Positions 48,951-62,223 of a stretch of 64,000 nucleotides of DNA are shown here, in pieces; positions within the stretch are counted from its first letter, which is position 1, and each line of letters starts with the position of its first letter. The translations under genes were made by a program, and so were the position numbers. Source of the DNA: Karalla daura (lineage: Eukaryota; Chordata; Actinopteri; Chaetodontiformes; Leiognathidae). The notes beneath the pieces are model-generated. The model searched no databases. It worked only from the letters and a program-made list of their open reading frames with translations, and had not been told where the DNA came from. The DNA is taken from contig CM055188.1 in the NCBI GenBank assembly GCA_029224185.1, positions 8,108,497 to 8,172,496 on the forward strand, read 5' to 3'.

Positions 48951-51911
48951 GGGGCAGCACTTTGGCTGATAAATTACATTTGTGCTTATATCTCCAGAAC
49001 TATTAGGCCGATTGATGTCAAACTGTATTAAGGATGTGCCTTGCATGGGGAAAAGGTGTTATCTTTTTCATTGTTGTTTATGCACATTGCAACTAAATGC
49101 AAACACAGTCAGAAAAAACACTGCTGTGTGCTGGTTGGAAATGATATGGTTTCGCACTTTACTACACAATGGTGACATTATTCTGTGGATATTCAGGAAA
49201 TAATGGAAAATATGGAAAAAAAAAATTCCAAAACTACATCATTTTAAAAGATGATGCTTTTTTTTTCATATCAGGTCCCAATAAGCCCAAATAGCAACAA
49301 GAAATAAAAAGTGCATATGAAACCAGAACTGGGTTTTCAGGATGTTAAGACTAAATTATGAATGATGTCAGTCTAAAACTGAAAATTGAAGATGCTTAAG
49401 CAAAAGTCTTGAAAATAAAGAAAAAGACTCAGCACAGAAAAAAAGGAACCAACCTCAATCAGTCATTAGTGTTGAGGATGCTATATGCACTACAAACCCC
49501 CACCCACTACTCACATTGAGACCCACAGAGCAGTCAACCTCAGAAAAACAACACACTGTTTCAGTTTGAAGCTGTGATGTAGCCCTGCTGCAATAAGATG
49601 AGACTAAAAATAGCCATACTGGTCCAGCCAAGAAATACCATTTCCCTCTAGTAAAAGAACTGTGGTTGCAATATGTCTTTTTCTTTGTTCATCCTTTCCT
49701 TGTGTGGGAGAAGGGGGGAAGGCCGGTGCTGGTGGTGGCACATACAGACATTAGTGTCCAAAACAATATGCTACATAATGTGAAATGGGCAGGCAGTACA
49801 CTGAACTCACACGGCCACAAGTATGACCAGATGGAGCATAAGTGATGACATGTTCTGGTCATGTTTCTCCAAGATAGTTGTGGTTGACAGAAATGTGTAT
49901 GCCATGTTTCCAGGGGTTTCAAAGACTCTAATCTTTTGTACTGCTGTACATCCTAAGGCTAATATGGACTTCATCTAAAATGAACATTTGTAGAGTACCT
50001 TGCTGTCTCTGAATGATCCTCCTTGCCTCACACCCCCTCGCACACGCTGTTCAGTGTAATGGCCAGTGTCCACAGAATGAAAGCATTTAACTCCAATCAA
50101 TGGGATTTATGGCTCCTTTAAAAGGCAAAGGTGTCTTTTCTCTCTTGAAAGTGCTGTTTTGGCTGTCTTCCAATTGAGATTGAACCAGTTGCTATGTATG
50201 ATGAATTGTTATCATCTTGGCTTCCTGCTTAAGATTCACACTTCTCGCCAAGTTTGAAAGGGCTGCAACTACTTCATGCATTAAGCAGTGGTGATGCAGA
50301 TTTAAGTATTACCTGCCAAACATATGTTTTATCTCAGTCAACATACTGTAGGCAAAATCAGACAAAATATAAACCAAACAAATCCAGCTAGCGCAAGCTT
50401 ACTGAGCATTTTACTCTTGGCTTGTCCGTAATGTTTCCAAGTGTCTGTTCCACGACTGCTGTATGCACTGCTTTTTGATTATAGTGGCATTCACAAAGCT
50501 GTAAGACATTGAGTTTTTTTTTTTTTTTTGCATATTTGACTTAAAATCAGCAAAGAGTGAAGGGATTTTTATGAATGTAAATACTAGAAAACTGAATTGT
50601 CTTATCGGTTTCTCAGTTTTTTAAATTAGATTCTGCTGACTTGAAAATTTTGGAGTTTAATAGTGAAGTTCTGTATGTTTTTTTTTTTCTTGGCACTGAT
50701 AAGAAAAAAATCCCAGATAACTTGTAAACTGACAGGTGGTTATCCATTGGTGCGACTTTAAAATTGGAAAAAAAAAAGGACCCTCACCTTTGCTCAACCA
50801 CTATCTCAATGATTTCCATACCTAGTGGTTTATGTTGGTTTGGGCTGTGTGTGTAATTCCTATCTATGAAGACAAGTCCTTCTTGTTATAACCAGTCAGA
50901 TTATAAAGTGGAGTGAGGAACCATACTGTCCCCCCCAATAGCTCCTGTGCATCCTTCTGTGCGTTGTGCTGCAGTTCGATGGAAACCTCACTCGGCGAGA
51001 TAAAGTCCTTTCGAATATAAGATTTAATTATTTGATAAGGAAAGATTGAACTTTCCCATGAAATGTGTTTATTTTGTTGAAAAGGTATTTGCCTACGGCC
51101 ACCAACTTTGTAAATGGCATTTTTATTATAAAAAAGTATTTTGCTTTTGTTCCCATCATGTTGGAGTATTTAACAATGTAAAGAAAGCATGTATCTATGA
51201 ATTTAATGCAATGCAAATAGTGTCAGGAAGAGAGCCTTTAAAAATGTCCTACAAAAATTGTACCACTACAACTAAGGATATTTTTTATGTGAGATGTTCT
51301 TATGCATGAATTATACTCACTTTGAGAACAGCCTCCCCAACGTATAATTGCAGATAGATAATAAAAAATATCTTTTCAGTGTTCCTCTGGTGTTGTATTC
51401 TTGCAAACTATCATTGTGCTCCAATAGAAGGTGCTGGAACTCATTGAAGTATAAAGTGGCATTAATGAATGAATACTGCTTTTGAAATGACAGGAAGTGA
51501 TTCAAGTGATGCCGAATTATGTTTGCGTTACATGTGATGTGTTTTGTTCAAGAGCCCTCCTTCTCCGTGAAGGGATTTGCCCCAGTGCTCAAGAATGTCC
51601 TATTGTTTATTGACAAGAATGCTCATTCTCCATGTATTATGGTGATTTTAAGGAAAAAGAGCAACATTTTAATGGCATCTTGTCATAATTGTAGCTGACA
51701 ATAAAAAAGGATTTGAGATTTCATAATAAAGTTAAGTAGTTTTTCTCAAGTGTCTCTAGGTTTTTGATGAACGTCGGGATTGATTCTGAAAAGAGAGTAG
51801 GGTTGGGGTTACCGTCTATAGACTGTGCTTGGAAGCTCATTTGCCTAATCTTGGGAACTAGAGTGGAAGCTGTGTATAATGAGGGCTAAGGCTTGTCTGG
51901 GATGGCAATGT

Positions 51912-51939
51912 GGGGCTGGGGCTGTTGTAGGGGAGGGGG
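51912..51939 (+). other. G-quadruplex motif
   Basis: Four G-runs of four or more residues (51912-51915, 51918-51921, 51930-51933, 51935-51939) separated by loops of 2, 8 and 1 nt. With three-tetrad stacking this is a good intramolecular G4 candidate on the plus strand. No gene is adjacent. Confidence 0.7.
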
Positions 51940-53731
51940 CAGTTCAGGCTGAAAGACATGAAGGTATTAATCAGACAAAAGGGCAACCAAAAAGTTTATG
52001 CAGAGGGAGAACGCCTGTGGAATGGTCAAGCATTTTTGCATTTTGATGGCCTTTGTGCAAGTGCAAATCAAAAAACAGGGAAAGAGCACGAGAAAGTACA
52101 GAATGCAGAAATACTTTCAAGTTCTCTGAGGACTCCTTGAACACTTTTTGTCTTTCTTAAAGTGTCAGGGACAAGTTGGAATATTGTAGACTGAGTTGTG
52201 CACTTCTCCAAGAATGACAAATCCACAATTCTAACCCTTTTTACTGTCTTATCGTGCTGTCTTATAATTACCATTGTACACTAAGATGACTGCAATGGAT
52301 GTGAGAATGTAAGAATGGTTTATAGGTGCTTTTCTTTGATACAGGTGACTATAGATGGTTAATGCTGGCCAGTGTTAAATTTAAGTAACGTGTTGTGTAA
52401 TGTGTTGCCTAGAATATAGTTTTGGTGGACAATTATAAGAGAATTTCCTGCTTTTGTAAATTGACCAATATCTTAGAAAAAGTCAACATGATTGTGATAC
52501 AGGATCAAACCCCAAATTTTCCATATAGAAAGGCAAACATTAGTCCATTGTACTGCGATAAAATATTTACAAAACACCCTAATTCTCTTTTCTCTCAGAA
52601 AAAAAAGTCCTTTATAAGCTACGATGCCAGTGGAGAGGAGGACTCATACACTCTCACGACAAACAATGGGTTTCCAGCATCATGCTTGAGCTGTTTTGTT
52701 TTCAGTGAGTCATGCAGGCTATTTGCCCATGTGTACATCTGTTTGTGTATAATTAAACACCATTTCCCACTCTGCAATGTCTCAAGGGCCATAATAGGTT
52801 CCGTAAACATACAAACACACAAATGTTCATTTCTCTGTGTGTTGACATGTGCCCCATACTATCTATGCCAAGATCACTGTCAACCTAATTTTGTAATGAT
52901 ACGGGTATTATCCAGTGTAATCTAGCAGTAAATTAATTACAACCCACAATCCCTCATTCCCCTTCTGCACTCCCTAAGGAGATGACCACAGTTGCACCTC
53001 TGCTTATCAAGCTTAATGTCAGTTATGGACAGCAGTAGCCCAGAACAGACTTTTTTAGGTTACCGAACAGTGACAGTTTAACAAGCAAAGGTGCCATGTA
53101 TAGTAGTGTACATCTAATTCTGTGCTACAATTGGAACATTCACAGTCACAGATTAAAAATAAATAAATAAAAAAACAAAAAAAAACCTTAGAACCATGTA
53201 ACCTTGGCAAGGAAAGAACTGATCAAATATTCAGTTTGCTGTTCGTTTGCATAAATCTGCCAAAGGTGTGAATGCATTATTGTGTGGTGTCCTGTAACCA
53301 AGGTCACTGAACATTTGAAAGTAGCCTACAACTTTGTGAAAATTAATTCACCCTCATAAATATCTGCTAATGGCAGGCAAGTCTCAAATGATGCCCTTAG
53401 AAAGCATGGGGACTTCTCTTCTGTCTCTTCTCAGAAGCTAAGGAGAGGAAGTTTTTTTTATTTATTTATTTTTTTAAATTGATATAATTGTAAACAATGT
53501 ACGTCTGTGCCGATCAGTTCTTTCATTGAGATTTCTGTACTTATTTTAGGGAACAAGTAATTGAAAGTAATGATTTTATTACTCAGCTTCAGGGTATTAT
53601 AATGGCTGTCTCATGCACCAGACTGACAGAAAGCCTTCTCTGACTTGGCCAGGTAATCCTAGATTAAAATGTATATACACCCATTATCAAGGAAGAGCAA
53701 GAGGATAGGCCAGGCACCCTGACTAGTGAGT

Positions 53732-53761
53732 GCACATACACACACACATACACACACACAC
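53732..53761. repeat. CA/TACA simple repeat
   Basis: Imperfect CA units with TACA interruptions. Short and eroded. Confidence 0.85.
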
Positions 53762-54901
53762 TGAGCGCAACACAAGGTCACAGCACTGGGCTGGCAGAAT
53801 GTACTCAACGTATGCAGGCACACACCCCAGCAGAGAGAATACACAGGGAAATTAATGCGCGCACACACTCTCTCCAAGAGATAAGCTATGGCAGCATGTC
53901 AGGGGAATTTGGCCATCCATATCATCAAAAAAAGAAGGCTCCATTAAATTTTAAGCGCCTCAAGAGCTGCAGCTTATTGACTATGACATTATATTTGTAA
54001 TTTCTGGTATTTATTTGCAGCTATCTCAAGGAAAGCAATCCAAAAAATGTTTCCCGTAACTCAAGCGTGTGACTACGTTTTGCAAAGCAAAGATAACACA
54101 GGCAGCGCTTTAGTTACCTACATGGCACTCTCACTTCAGAGGGCTGCATGCTTTGCATACAAGAGCTGTCTGACAGTCTGGCAAAAAGGATCCCCAAGAA
54201 TAATTGACACGGGTAACAGAGCCAGACAGGCTCAGTCAGACAGAAGAAAAAAAGGGAACTTGAAAACCTTATCCTGGATATCACTTTGTTAGTCAGGAAC
54301 ACATTATAAGAGAGGCTGCTCTGATCGTTTTTCTCTTGATGTAAAGTTTTGCATGTCAGACCAGTCAGTTTCAGGTGGAAAGTTTTGAGAGGGTGCTTTG
54401 GAGTGTTGAGGTGTTAATTCTTTGAAGTCTTCCTCACAACAAGCAACTGCATTCCATAAAAATCTCAAAATAGAAAAAATGAGATAAGCAATGGCTGATT
54501 TAGCTGAGGCTGCTTGAAAAGAGCTCATCGGCAAAAATGCCACACTGTCAGGCTGACAAAGTAAGATATTTTTAAATAGTTGCACTGGTCACGGCACCAT
54601 GTTGCCTTGACACAACCCTAGTGTTTTACAGAGCCCGCACACTTCCAGAAAGATCTTTGCAGATGTGGTTAATTACGTACTACTCTGGACAATTAGTAAA
54701 TGAGTCTGACAGTAACCTCCATGCATTAATCACAGTAAATTACACAGAGGAAGGCACAGCACAGAGGTTCAATTAACCTTTTAGCCCTCGTCTGAATGTG
54801 GTGGATGGCGCTGGTTATTCTGTGAGGGCCTGAACAGTTACAGGTCACTGGGGAGAGAGAGTCAGCCGGTGCCATAGAGGACTTGTCAGAGTTGCAGTCA
54901 G

Positions 54902-54920
54902 TCCCTCCCTCCCTCCCTCC
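54902..54920. repeat. (CCCT)n simple repeat
   Basis: About four to five CCCT units in a pyrimidine-rich strand. Confidence 0.85.
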
Positions 54921-55583
54921 ACCAGTCAACACTGTCCTCCCCAGTCCCCACCCTTAGGAATCAATGAGCTGTCTGGAAATCAAGGCGACCTTTGTGTCTT
55001 GTGGTTTTCTCACAGCTGTGGTGGCATTTATTTCCAGAGGAGTCAAGCCAGAATCACCCTATTTATTTTGTTTAATTTAGTTGATGGTGCAGTGTGACCT
55101 TGTGATAACCACTGACTGAACTCGGCGAGTCTCTTGAGAAATCAGGAGCCAGTGTAGGCAAGCTATCTCAACTGATCTGCTATATCTGTAGCTTGTGGTG
55201 ATTGGAAATATGAAAGACTTTTCTGTCATTGGTTTGGCCGATGGTCTGTGTCTCTGAGCAAAGGATTTCAAATTATTCTTTGGCTTCGGAAATGTAGTAT
55301 AAGCCACAGAATACATGCTCCATAAATAAGCCAATTTAGATGGAGACATGGCCATGGTCCATCTCCAGCTTGGATTCCTTGTGTCAGTGTGGCTTTTAGA
55401 GGACATGATTGACAACTAACACCTCATTGGCCTAGAGAAAGACATGATCACTGATTCCAATGAACTACTAAGCTCTTAGGATACGGGAGCCTTTCCCATC
55501 CCCCAACTGCTATCTTGGTTGGTGGCACTTAAATCAGCATGTTCTGCAGTCAATCTGCTTGGTCAACATTTACTTTTAATGAC

Positions 55584-55614
<31 letters not shown>

Positions 55615-55616
55615 GG
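55584..55616. repeat. T10G23 homopolymer tract
   Basis: Ten T residues followed directly by 23 G residues on the plus strand. A pure G-run of this length is rare in vertebrate DNA and can form G-quadruplex or triplex structure. Sequencing and assembly commonly miscount such runs, so the exact length is uncertain. Confidence 0.9.
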
Positions 55617-56164
55617 TTAATATACGGTGGACTACTCTAGCACATTGCCACAGGGTCAGTGTGATATAAAATTAGCGCTCATATTCATGCCCCCCATTCC
55701 TGCATTTTTACATCCAGATAGACAGATTACATCCGATAGTTTTCGATAGTTTTACTTGTATTTATTTAGAACCTGCTCTGAGGCAAGACAAAGACAGAGG
55801 GACCAATGCTGTCTTTTCTGTTCCTGTCATGAGAAATAGACAACAGAAACAGACAAATGAAGAGCCAGAGACAGACGAGACGCACAGACAGATAAATGAG
55901 GAGAAAATATTCTCCACTGCGGTTCAGTCTGTTCCCAGAGATGAGCCAGCACACTGCTGTCTCTGTCTGCGCTTCATCCAGTCCAGTTTGTGCGCCGTTG
56001 TTAAAGCTGATTTTTCAGGAGTGATTTGTCTGCATTCAGCAGTGAGGCACCCGGCACAAACAATGAAACAGGCATGCGGCCCTAACACGCTGCCCTCTTG
56101 TTTCCGACTGCCCAGTGCCCCTGTGAGAACCAGTGGTCACATGACCTGGCTAGTCGTTGCATGA

Positions 56165-56215
56165 ATGGGGGTGGGGGGTTTGTATTGTGGGGCAGCCCCC
56201 ACCTGTGCTCCCCCC
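56165..56215. other. G-run / C-run cluster
   Basis: G5-T-G6 (56167-56178) and G4 (56189-56192) on the plus strand are followed by C5 (56196-56200) and C6 (56210-56215). The G and C runs can pair as a hairpin or form G4 on either strand. It sits just before the CA-dense region. Confidence 0.6.
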
Positions 56216-56245
56216 AAAATCCCTGCTCCACAGTTGTCTGTCAGA

Positions 56246-56740
56246 TACACGCACAGAAATACACAGGCACACACACACACAGATGCTAAACCACTATGCA
56301 CTAATGCCTTTCTGTCATGCAAACACACATCCAGGCAGAACCCCCCACCACCCACCACACACTCACACACAGGTCCACACACACATCATCTCAAGACACA
56401 GACACATGCTCCAAACCCACATACACAGTCACTCATGCATACACTGATGTATACACACTTGTACACACTCCACCCATAACTCTTAAGTGCGGCCATACAT
56501 GCACGGCCACCCACATGCACAACAGGCACGCCCGACAATAAAACACAACCTCAGGCTTGCAGATGCCTAAAAGAACACGACCTTTTGTCATCCATACTGA
56601 GACCTTTTCCTCTGGGGGAGGAGCACTATTCAAGGTTGAAACATGATTTTAGCCTTTAAAGCTCCGTTCCAAAACATTAAAGGCCCTCTCACAGATGCAT
56701 GTGCACTCACACACACATACATGCACACACACACACGCGT

Positions 56741-56780
<40 letters not shown>

Positions 56781-56850
56781 ACACACTCAGACACACATGC
56801 TCACACAGACACATGCACACACACATCATACACATTCACACAACAAGCCT
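56246..56850. repeat. CA-dense simple-sequence region
   Basis: Repeated CACA words interrupted by TG, GC and TACA variants over about 600 bp, with a purer (CA)n core at 56742-56774. Open frames rich in His-Thr or Cys-Val within it are repeat artefacts. Confidence 0.88.
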
Positions 56851-57610
56851 TACTTCTCCTTTTATCATCCTCATATCCACATTGACAAAAAAAAAGTTCA
56901 AGCTTTAGTATTTGTTCATGAAAAATGTGACAATGATCCAGTTGTTGCATTATTTTATTTCATACAAGTGTTGGCAAAACAAATTTTCTTCAAATTTCAA
57001 ATTACACCTGGCAATTTCACAGGTGCAAAATCAGACTTTTAATATCCTCATACCATCTATTGTAATACCATATAACACTGATACTTAAACAAGCTTTACA
57101 ATTTGAATTCAGGAAAAAAAAATCAATTGAAGCTTGGTAGCATGTTATGAATTTAACAGCTCACATCATCATTTGGATTTTTATAGTGTTGAATAAATAA
57201 AGTGCAATTAAGTGCAGCTCTTTTAATGGATATATTTATGCAATGCATGACTAGCAGCACCCCAAACCACCCCCGACCCCCTACCACCACCACCACCACT
57301 CTTGTTGCCGCTTGGCTGGAATTCCTTGCGGATCACTGCCCTCGCCGTCTTTATTCCCATTCTGTGCCTCCGCCGACACCTGGCTGTTGCCCCCCCTCCA
57401 TCCTCTCTGCCCTCTCTTTTCTCCCCTCTAGCCCCTCATTAATCGGTCCTGATATTGATGGGAGCTGAATGCTGGCAAATGACTGCCTGTGTAGCGACCC
57501 CATACACCCGCTTCTCACCCCGCCTGCAACCACATACAGACTTGATTAGCATGCCAACCGCTATCCATGCCTGTGAATCAGTCCCTCTGTGCTTCAGCTG
57601 GCTCATTTAC
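56851..57610. other. Non-coding spacer
   Basis: Includes a C-rich, CACCACC-containing patch (about 57260-57300) and a pyrimidine-rich patch (about 57370-57430). No gene recognised. Confidence 0.45.
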
Positions 57611-57783
<173 letters not shown>

Positions 57784-57918
57784 GTTCCCATACTTTTTAT
57801 GTTCCTCCCGGACTCTCCTCCATGTCTGCATATGAATTTAACTTTAGTGCTAGTGCCCCTCCTCACAACCTGTTGATGGCTCTCTGTAAAGACGCTTTGT
57901 ACTTTTCATATTCAAAAG

Positions 57919-57976
57919 ACACACATACACACACACACACGCACACACTCTCACACACTCTCTCTCTCACACACAC

Positions 57977-58007
<31 letters not shown>

Positions 58008-58010
58008 AAC
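57919..58010. repeat. Compound (CA)n/(CT)n microsatellite
   Basis: A CA run, a TCTC interruption at about 57947-57968, then a second CA run with single G substitutions, ending near 58010. Confidence 0.93.
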
Positions 58011-58774
58011 ATACAATTGCCAATTAAGACTTAAGATTTACAAAGTTACTCTGTCTCTCGACAAAGATGTCAAACATAACGTAGAGTCTGGACTTCAAAC
58101 ATTCTCATTCTCAAACATTCTCATATCCTGATTACAGAAGAATTTGAACAATGTGTAAAACCAAATTTAATATTCAATGATCAGTTGATATGTTGTACAA
58201 GAGTACAAAGACAGTAGGTTTAGGTAGGTACTTCTACTCAATTCAATTGATTCAATTCAATTGAAACATATGCATTTAAAAGCAGTGCAGGATGTGTGAT
58301 AACCTAAAAATTAGATTGTTTTAAGTGACTTAATTCTAATTTTAAGTGGTGAAAAAGATGATGATACAACACATATACTGTACAAAAAAAACAAAACAAA
58401 CAAAAAACAATGAGGTTCAATAGACTGTATATGTTTAGAAGATCTGAGTCACTGTTGGTATTTCGTTGTTGTTGATTTTAGCAACATTACAGCCAGAAAT
58501 AAACTGCTAGGAACAGATGCTCTTGTTTTGCAACCCAGATGCCAGTGTTTAGAAATCAGGCTTTTCTGTGGTGCTGCAGAGCTTGAATACCTCACTGCTG
58601 AGAACACTGTCTGTGACCATGTAGTTCAACAGGATTATCTCTTACTGATAGCCAGCTCCCTTTATGATTCACTCCTTGCTCCTCCAAGACAACGCTATCT
58701 TGACAAGGGGGAATTGAGTCATCCCTTGCTGCTAATGACACGCTGGCCATCACACCTCAGCACCCTGCTGACCA

Positions 58775-58788
58775 GTTACCATAGCGAC
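58775..58788 (+). promoter_or_regulatory. Candidate RFX X-box
   Basis: GTTACCATAGCGAC fits GTNRCC-N2-RGYAAC with one mismatch (G for A in the right half). It lies in a locally GC-richer block (58540-58800). Weaker than the site at 19962. Confidence 0.28.
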
Positions 58789-61749
58789 AAGGGTTATGCT
58801 TTGTGTTGACACATCTTTTGCACTCTGAGTCCTGAGTTTGAGCCACACCAGGCAAATCACTCAAACAGACAAATATTCCACTCCCTCTCTGGGGCGGCCC
58901 TATCTGCTGCTATTACTCTCCCCTAAATCAGCTTAGATGTCTTCCTCCTGTGCTCACCTGTCAAAGCTGACCCTCGGCGCTGAGATATGCCTTTTGTCTT
59001 TTTCCCCACTGGAATGAATCCATAAAGACACCCACAGACAGACGTTTTTTGTCCCCTTTATGGATGCTCGCTCAAATGCAATCTGCCTTTGATCTGTGTC
59101 ACGAGTAAACATGGTGATAGGAGTTAAAACCCAAGGTCGACCAGACACTGAAAACACTTATGCGCTCTCGTTGTTGAGGAGATAAGGGAAACAAAGTACT
59201 TTGTCAGGCTAAGTGGCTGTAATGGCTATAAAACAAACAGGAGGAGGACCTGCTGCTTTAGAGCGCTGAAGGACTTGCATTCCACAGTGAACCACAAAGC
59301 ATTTCAAGACTCAACTTGGGCAGACAGTGTTTGTTTACCTTGCAGGTCATAATGCAAACATTTGACTGAGTTTATGGGTGAAAAGCAAAGACTGGTCTGC
59401 ACCCTCCTGTATCTGACAAAATGCCAGTTAAGTTGTCTACTTGCCCCTTATTGTGCCTGTTACTTCTAGGCTGAGCAGCTTAATATGTGTAATTACTAAT
59501 ATTATATTGATACTAGCTGATCTAGCTATTTACGTCACCTGTTTAAGACATTAAATCTTAAGTTGTCCCCATACATTTTTTTCTACTTCACTGCTCTGCG
59601 ATTTCTTTGTAGACTTTGCACATTTTGTCTCTAGCAGTGTACCCTCATAAAGCTGTATCTATATGGCATAAATCCATTTGCCTTTTAGGTAAAAAATAAG
59701 ATTTCTTATTTAAAGAAAATAAGATATGTGACAGTTTGCTTGTGAAATAAAAATGTTAACAAGCATCAAGTTACTTAACTAAAAGTCGGTATAATTCAAA
59801 ATGAACCATAAAACTTGTCATTGTGTTCCTACTTTGCACTCTCTAATTCAACACGTTGTCACTTTTATGAAATGGTAGGTGATCTAATTTTGTCCCTACA
59901 GACTTTGAATCTAAAAAAAAATCCGCTGAAAAGTGTTTGATTTGGTCTGGCTTGCCCTGAATTGAGTTGAAGAGTACACACTAATGCTGTGAGGATGGAC
60001 ACAGGTCATGAGTTTGGTGTTTATTTTTCCCTCAAGCAGTCTGCAAGGAACTGCTGCCCTCCTTTGCTTTGTTGCCTCCATTATTTTTCACCCCCACCCC
60101 CCCATCCGGTTTCTCTCATACATTCATTAACAGCTGACCACCATGAAACCATTAGCTCTCTGTCTGTTTCACTGTTATCCAATATCTCCAAGTTTATGTT
60201 CGTTTGCATAACAGAAAATCCTTAAGGTGCCTTAATGGTCTGCAACACAATTTCCATTGTTTGTGCAAGTTGTTGATTAAGGGGATGTTGATGGCAGTTG
60301 CTGTAGGGGTCCCTGTACTGTAACTGATATTTGGGTAATTGTGAGGCCTCTATGTCTGTGTGATTTGGGTAAAGTACTGGTCTTAGCAGTGCAGCAGGCA
60401 TGCATATGTTTGCACACTACCCTCACTGCCTCCCATTCTCTGCTTTGTAGACATCCAAGGGGTCATGACACTCTGCTGTAACTCCTCAAAATCAGAGAGG
60501 GAGACATGCTAGCTAAGAGGCCTGGAATCCAGCAAAGAGCCTAACCTCCTGTGTGATTCTCCTCCTTTTATTTGGTGAAATGTGTGGTCCCCATGATAAG
60601 TGGCAGGGTAGGACAGAGTGGTGATAGATAAACATTCATGGTAGTTTGGAGGTACAATACACTCACCTTCTCCTCTGGTCATGGACTAGTGCCAAGCATG
60701 GGTCTTTTCACTGTGTTACTGCTGTGCCAAGGGAAGGCAAGGAAAACACATTGTGCATGGACCACAGTAGGGTTGGGTTGAAGGAGGTGAGATGGAGGGA
60801 AAAGCACGGATGAAAAGGGAGAGTGACAGCAGAGGGGGCAGAGCACAGGAGCAGAGATAAATTAGGGAGAGGACAGACACATTGTCTTTGGTATAAAACA
60901 AAGTAAGAATAAATCATTACTCCACTATTACCATTCTAGATGACTGCAGGCATGGTAAAACACATTAGGATAGCCATTAATATACATTATTGCACCCTTA
61001 CATCTAGCCTCCCACTTTCAAATGATAATACCACATCATCGGCAACAGCAGCGTTTTATTGCAAGTTGCTCAACTGTACCCAATGCCTTACCTCTTGCAC
61101 GCCTCCCTCCTGGCGGTTAAATGTACATGCAATAATTTAAGGCCTCTTGTTTTTACTGTTGTTCTCATCTTAACAGTAAGCAGGGGAGGAGTGGACAATA
61201 TGTTGGCTAGGTACATCAGACCTTTGATTAACTCACAGGAGGACTGGGAAATGTAATGGCTGATGTGTATGGGTGTGTTTGTGTGTCTGTCAGAGAGGGA
61301 AGGGTTAGGGGTTGCGGTGTCTGCCCTGACAGAGAAACAACTCTGATCTGATGACTTTCTTGGCAAACAAGAGGCATCGGCTGGCAGGAGATCAACTCAC
61401 CTAGCTTGACCCTGTGACGCTCTCACACATCAATAACAACTGTTCAAATTCCTCCACATGACACACAGGCAGGAAGTGTTGTACACTGAAACAGAACAGA
61501 AAACTAGTCATTAGGAGAGAGAAAAGTGGCTTTTCGGTGTGTATGGCTGAATGACTAATTTGAATCATTCAGGGCTGTCAGTTTCTTTACTCCGAATCTG
61601 TGATGTATTTGATGATTTCAAGATGTCTTTTTCTGGAAGAAAATTAAATGCATTTCCAATCTGCTTAACAACATGCGCTCCGAGTCAATGGTGTTTTTGT
61701 TAGCTCGTATTTTGCCAGATGTGTCTGAAGGTGAGCTTTGTTCAGTTAT

Positions 61750-61772
61750 CATTCTGTTTAATAAACAGAATG
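61750..61772. repeat. 23-bp near-perfect palindrome
   Basis: CATTCTGTTTA (61750-61760), a single A, then the exact reverse complement TAAACAGAATG (61762-61772). Pairing ends at the outer flanks. No family recognised. Confidence 0.92.
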
Positions 61773-62223
61773 TCAGGGTATTCCCACTGATCTTTCTGAT
61801 TTAATAGAAATATACACCAGAACCAGAAGATTCTCCTCCTCTGAGCCTTATTCTTATTCATACAGTATCTGCCAAACAACCTCACACTTCCTAAGCCATA
61901 GTGTGCCCAGTCTTTTTTACACCTTAAGTTAGTCTATTGGTTAGTTACAGTAGACATATTTTTTGAAATCAGTGAATTACTTCATCTTTTAGACCTTGTT
62001 CTGGTTGTCGCTATGATTCAAGGGGGCTGCAAGTTATTCTCCCACGATATATAAGATACCTGAGGAAATAATCTTTAAATCTATGAATAATCTATTTACT
62101 CTCAGCACAAAAACATTCATGGGGAAGCACCATTGTGACTGCATTTATTAAAATTTTATACGGCTTGAAACAAAGTGAGATCTGGTTATTTGCAGACAGT
62201 GCAGACAGGTAACAACCGACACA

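Larger units (their letters stand above)
48951..56240. other. Non-coding stretch with structural DNA tracts
   Basis: About 7.3 kb without a recognisable gene. A 167-codon open frame at 52422-52925 has no domain, signal or homology I know and is probably chance. Local features: T-runs near 50514-50530, a G4 motif at 51912, a CA patch at 53732, CCCT repeat at 54902 and T10G23 at 55584. Blocks at about 50100-50230 and 53900-54050 look conserved-element-like in composition only. Confidence 0.4.
58011..62223. other. Non-coding stretch
   Basis: No gene or transposon recognised. It holds a TTCAA-rich near-repeat at about 58238-58265, an X-box-like motif at 58775, a C-rich run near 60090 and a 23-bp palindrome at 61750. 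Confidence 0.42.

Noticed and set aside
52422..52925. 167-codon open frame, plus strand
   Set aside because: The AT-rich, Cys/Phe-rich translation has no recognisable domain and reads like non-coding DNA. No promoter or splice signals to support it.
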